Shown here: in pieces, positions 6,485-7,774 of the stretch
How positions within the stretch are numbered: position 1 is the first letter of the stretch
How the letters are laid out: every line of letters begins with the position of its first letter
Source: Candidatus Poribacteria bacterium
Lineage (GTDB): Bacteria > Poribacteria > WGA-4E > UBA9662
DNA length: 7,774 bases
Direction: 5' to 3'
NCBI GenBank assembly: GCA_002697225.1
Contig: NZUQ01000137.1
Span: 25,809 to 33,582 of the forward strand
The notes under the pieces: generated by a model
The model's input: the letters and a program-made list of their open reading frames with translations, nothing else
Database searches by the model: none
What the model was told of the DNA's origin: nothing
Program-made: the position numbers and the translations under genes

Positions 6485-6544
6485 TGATACGAATTATCAT
6501 CCATTCGTCCATTTTGGACACACTGGAGGACACACTTCGTATCA
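6485..6544 (+). promoter_or_regulatory. Structured leader of the integrase gene with competing inverted repeats
   Basis: TGATACGAA (6485-6493) is the exact inverse of TTCGTATCA (6536-6544), which ends on the A of the ATG start. Between them lie other inverted pairs: TGATA/TATCA (6485-6489, 6495-6499), ACGAAT/ATTCGT (6489-6494, 6503-6508) and GTCCA/TGGAC (6507-6511, 6515-6519). Several cannot form together. The outer pairing would clamp the start codon and put GGAGG (6525-6529) in the loop. It may be an autoregulatory operator, a translational switch, or recombinase binding sites. Which of these applies cannot be decided from sequence. Confidence 0.4.
6516..6536 (+). repeat. Direct repeat GGACACACT, 12-bp period, around the integrase ribosome binding site
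   Basis: GGACACACT occurs at 6516-6524 and again at 6528-6536, with the GGAGG Shine-Dalgarno site spanning the joint (6525-6529). The period is near one helical turn, as expected for paired protein-binding sites. Arm-type integrase sites or an operator are possible. Confidence 0.55.
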
Positions 6545-7774
6545 TGAAAAACTCTTATCTGGTTCACCGTAAAACTGGCAGTTCCTACCTTTTTCGTTCC
6601 GTAGTTCCCCTTGATCTTCAACCCCTACTTGAATCCAAGCAGTTTCAATTGTCTCTGGGTTGTGGTATCTTGAGTCAATCCAAGATCCTATCGTTCCACC
6701 TCAATACCATAACACAATTCATATACAATTTAATCCGAGAAAATCCTGAAATGAAGAAACTGACCATCAGTGACATCAAGGAAATCCTCAAGTTAGAACT
6801 GGAAAAATCCAAACGACATGTCCAACACTATTATCTGGGTACTAACCGATTCAGTGAAACAGATAGGTTGAAAAGTCTGCTGAACAATCAAGAACAGGAA
6901 GAACAGTTCAAACAGAACTTGAAACAGAATTACAGACAAACCTTGAAAGAACTGAATCCCAAAGTCAACTTGGTCTTAGAGGAACAAGGGTATGATCCAG
7001 AACCGATCAACTCACTGGAATTCAAACAACTACGAGAAGGACTGATCCAATTAAAATTGGAACAATTTGAACAGAAACGGATTTTACTAAGTGGAAATTC
7101 TAATGTTGTTGAGAATTCAGAGGGAATGGAACCTGTGGAATCGGTCTCAACTTCAGTTCAACTGAATTCAGTAAAGGATAATTCTCTTTCTCTATCAGTT
7201 TTATGTAAAAACTTCTTACAGAGTAGAGTGGATAGAGGGTCAACCCCCCTAACTATCATGGATTGTCAAAATTCAACAAATCTACTTCTTGAAACAATTG
7301 GGGATATTCCAGTCAATACTTTGGGGCATTCACATGGTAGGGAATTTGTTCAGACCCTCAAAAAACTTCCAAAGAATAGGAAATCCAGATTTCCCAATAA
7401 AACTCTTAGTGATCTGGTAGAGATGGAAAATGTTGAACTGATGGGTGAAAAAACAATCAGTAAACTATTCAGTAAAATCATAACCATGGTTAACTGGTCT
7501 ATCAATCAGGGATATGTGAAAGAAAATTTCTTTAAGGGGAAATTAGAACCAACCAGACAAAAACAGATCATTGAGAAACATTTTACCCCAAGTGAATTAG
7601 AACTGATTTGTGGGAACGATTTAAAGAAAGATTCTTTGGATAAAGATAGACCAGAACGGTATTGGGTTGCCTTCATCTCACTTTACTCTGGAAGTCGTCT
7701 GAACGAAACCTGTCAAATGAATGTATCTGATATCAGAGAACAAGACGGAATTTGGGTAATTGATAGATTTAGGT
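6544..7774 (+). CDS. Tyrosine recombinase/phage-type integrase (3' end outside window)
   Basis: The frame is open from ATG 6544 to the right edge (410 codons, no stop). Residues 1-55 (YLVHRKTGSSYLFRSVVPLDL, then a basic, Leu-rich stretch) resemble the DUF6538-type N-terminal domain of proteobacterial integrases. Residues 70-185 are an unusually long, Gln/Glu/Lys-rich helical, probably coiled-coil, segment. Residues about 215-335 match a SAM-like core-binding domain (LSVLCKNFLQSR near the start, TISKLFSKIITMVNWSINQGYVKENFF at the end). Residues from 346 (HFTPSELELI) open the catalytic domain, with the first catalytic arginine at R385 in SGSRLNETCQMNVSDI. The remaining His, Arg, His/Trp and Tyr lie beyond the window, so activity cannot be judged. 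Such enzymes cut and join DNA at attachment sites of genomic islands and prophages. GGAGG at 6525-6529 is 14 bases from the ATG, longer than usual; no alternative in-frame ATG, GTG or TTG lies closer. The gene probably marks the end of an element extending rightward. Confidence 0.88.
   Translation, partial: MKNSYLVHRKTGSSYLFRSVVPLDLQPLLESKQFQLSLGCGILSQSKILSFHLNTITQFIYNLIRENPEMKKLTISDIKEILKLELEKSKRHVQHYYLGTNRFSETDRLKSLLNNQEQEEQFKQNLKQNYRQTLKELNPKVNLVLEEQGYDPEPINSLEFKQLREGLIQLKLEQFEQKRILLSGNSNVVENSEGMEPVESVSTSVQLNSVKDNSLSLSVLCKNFLQSRVDRGSTPLTIMDCQNSTNLLLETIGDIPVNTLGHSHGREFVQTLKKLPKNRKSRFPNKTLSDLVEMENVELMGEKTISKLFSKIITMVNWSINQGYVKENFFKGKLEPTRQKQIIEKHFTPSELELICGNDLKKDSLDKDRPERYWVAFISLYSGSRLNETCQMNVSDIREQDGIWVIDRFR

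Larger units (their letters stand above)
6388..6543. other. Divergent intergenic region, probable edge of the integrase-bearing element
   Basis: These 156 bases separate the minus-strand RraA relic from the + strand integrase gene. No tRNA or tmRNA end is visible that would mark a classic integration site. The right half is dense in repeats (6485-6544). The left half contains the RraA leader and another ATACGAA word (6412-6418). I found no convincing -35/-10 pair for the integrase gene. Confidence 0.5.

Noticed and set aside
6433..6621. A 62-codon minus-strand frame over the integrase leader
   Set aside because: It overlaps the start of the integrase gene antisense and shows no family resemblance.

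Overview
The window reads as chromosomal DNA from a Gram-negative, fairly AT-rich bacterium. TTG is used as a start codon and Shine-Dalgarno sites are of the AAGGA/GGAGG type. The mix of long TPR-glycosyltransferase proteins, a thiamine-diphosphate (ThDP) enzyme of the oxalyl-CoA decarboxylase/acetolactate synthase clan, an RraA-family relic and a proteobacterial-style tyrosine integrase would suit an environmental, perhaps marine, proteobacterium-like lineage. The sequence alone does not fix the taxon.

Left third (1-3024, + strand): two tandem paralogues. The first is only the C-terminal part of a gene that begins upstream. The second is complete: ten TPR units in an unbroken 102-bp register, followed by a GT-B-like (GT9/heptosyltransferase-like) domain. 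The last six TPR units are nearly identical in DNA, so the array expanded or was homogenised recently.

Middle (3092-5626): a complete ThDP-dependent enzyme on the minus strand, convergent with the TPR gene. A 435-bp AT-rich gap follows, then a small + strand gene with a TTG start whose product I do not recognise.

Right (5660-7774): a minus-strand RraA-family aldolase-like gene that is broken by both a 1-base frameshift and an in-frame amber codon. Diverging from it, after a 156-bp gap, is a tyrosine recombinase/integrase that stays open to the right edge, with its first catalytic arginine in view. The leader of the integrase gene holds an unusual set of inverted and direct repeats around the ribosome binding site and start codon. 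The likely picture is ordinary chromosome on the left meeting the edge of an integrative element on the right, with a decaying metabolic gene at the junction. I see no convincing new defence or metabolic system. The points most worth following up are the integrase with its structured leader, the decayed RraA gene, the orphan 150-residue protein, and the repeat dynamics of the TPR genes.
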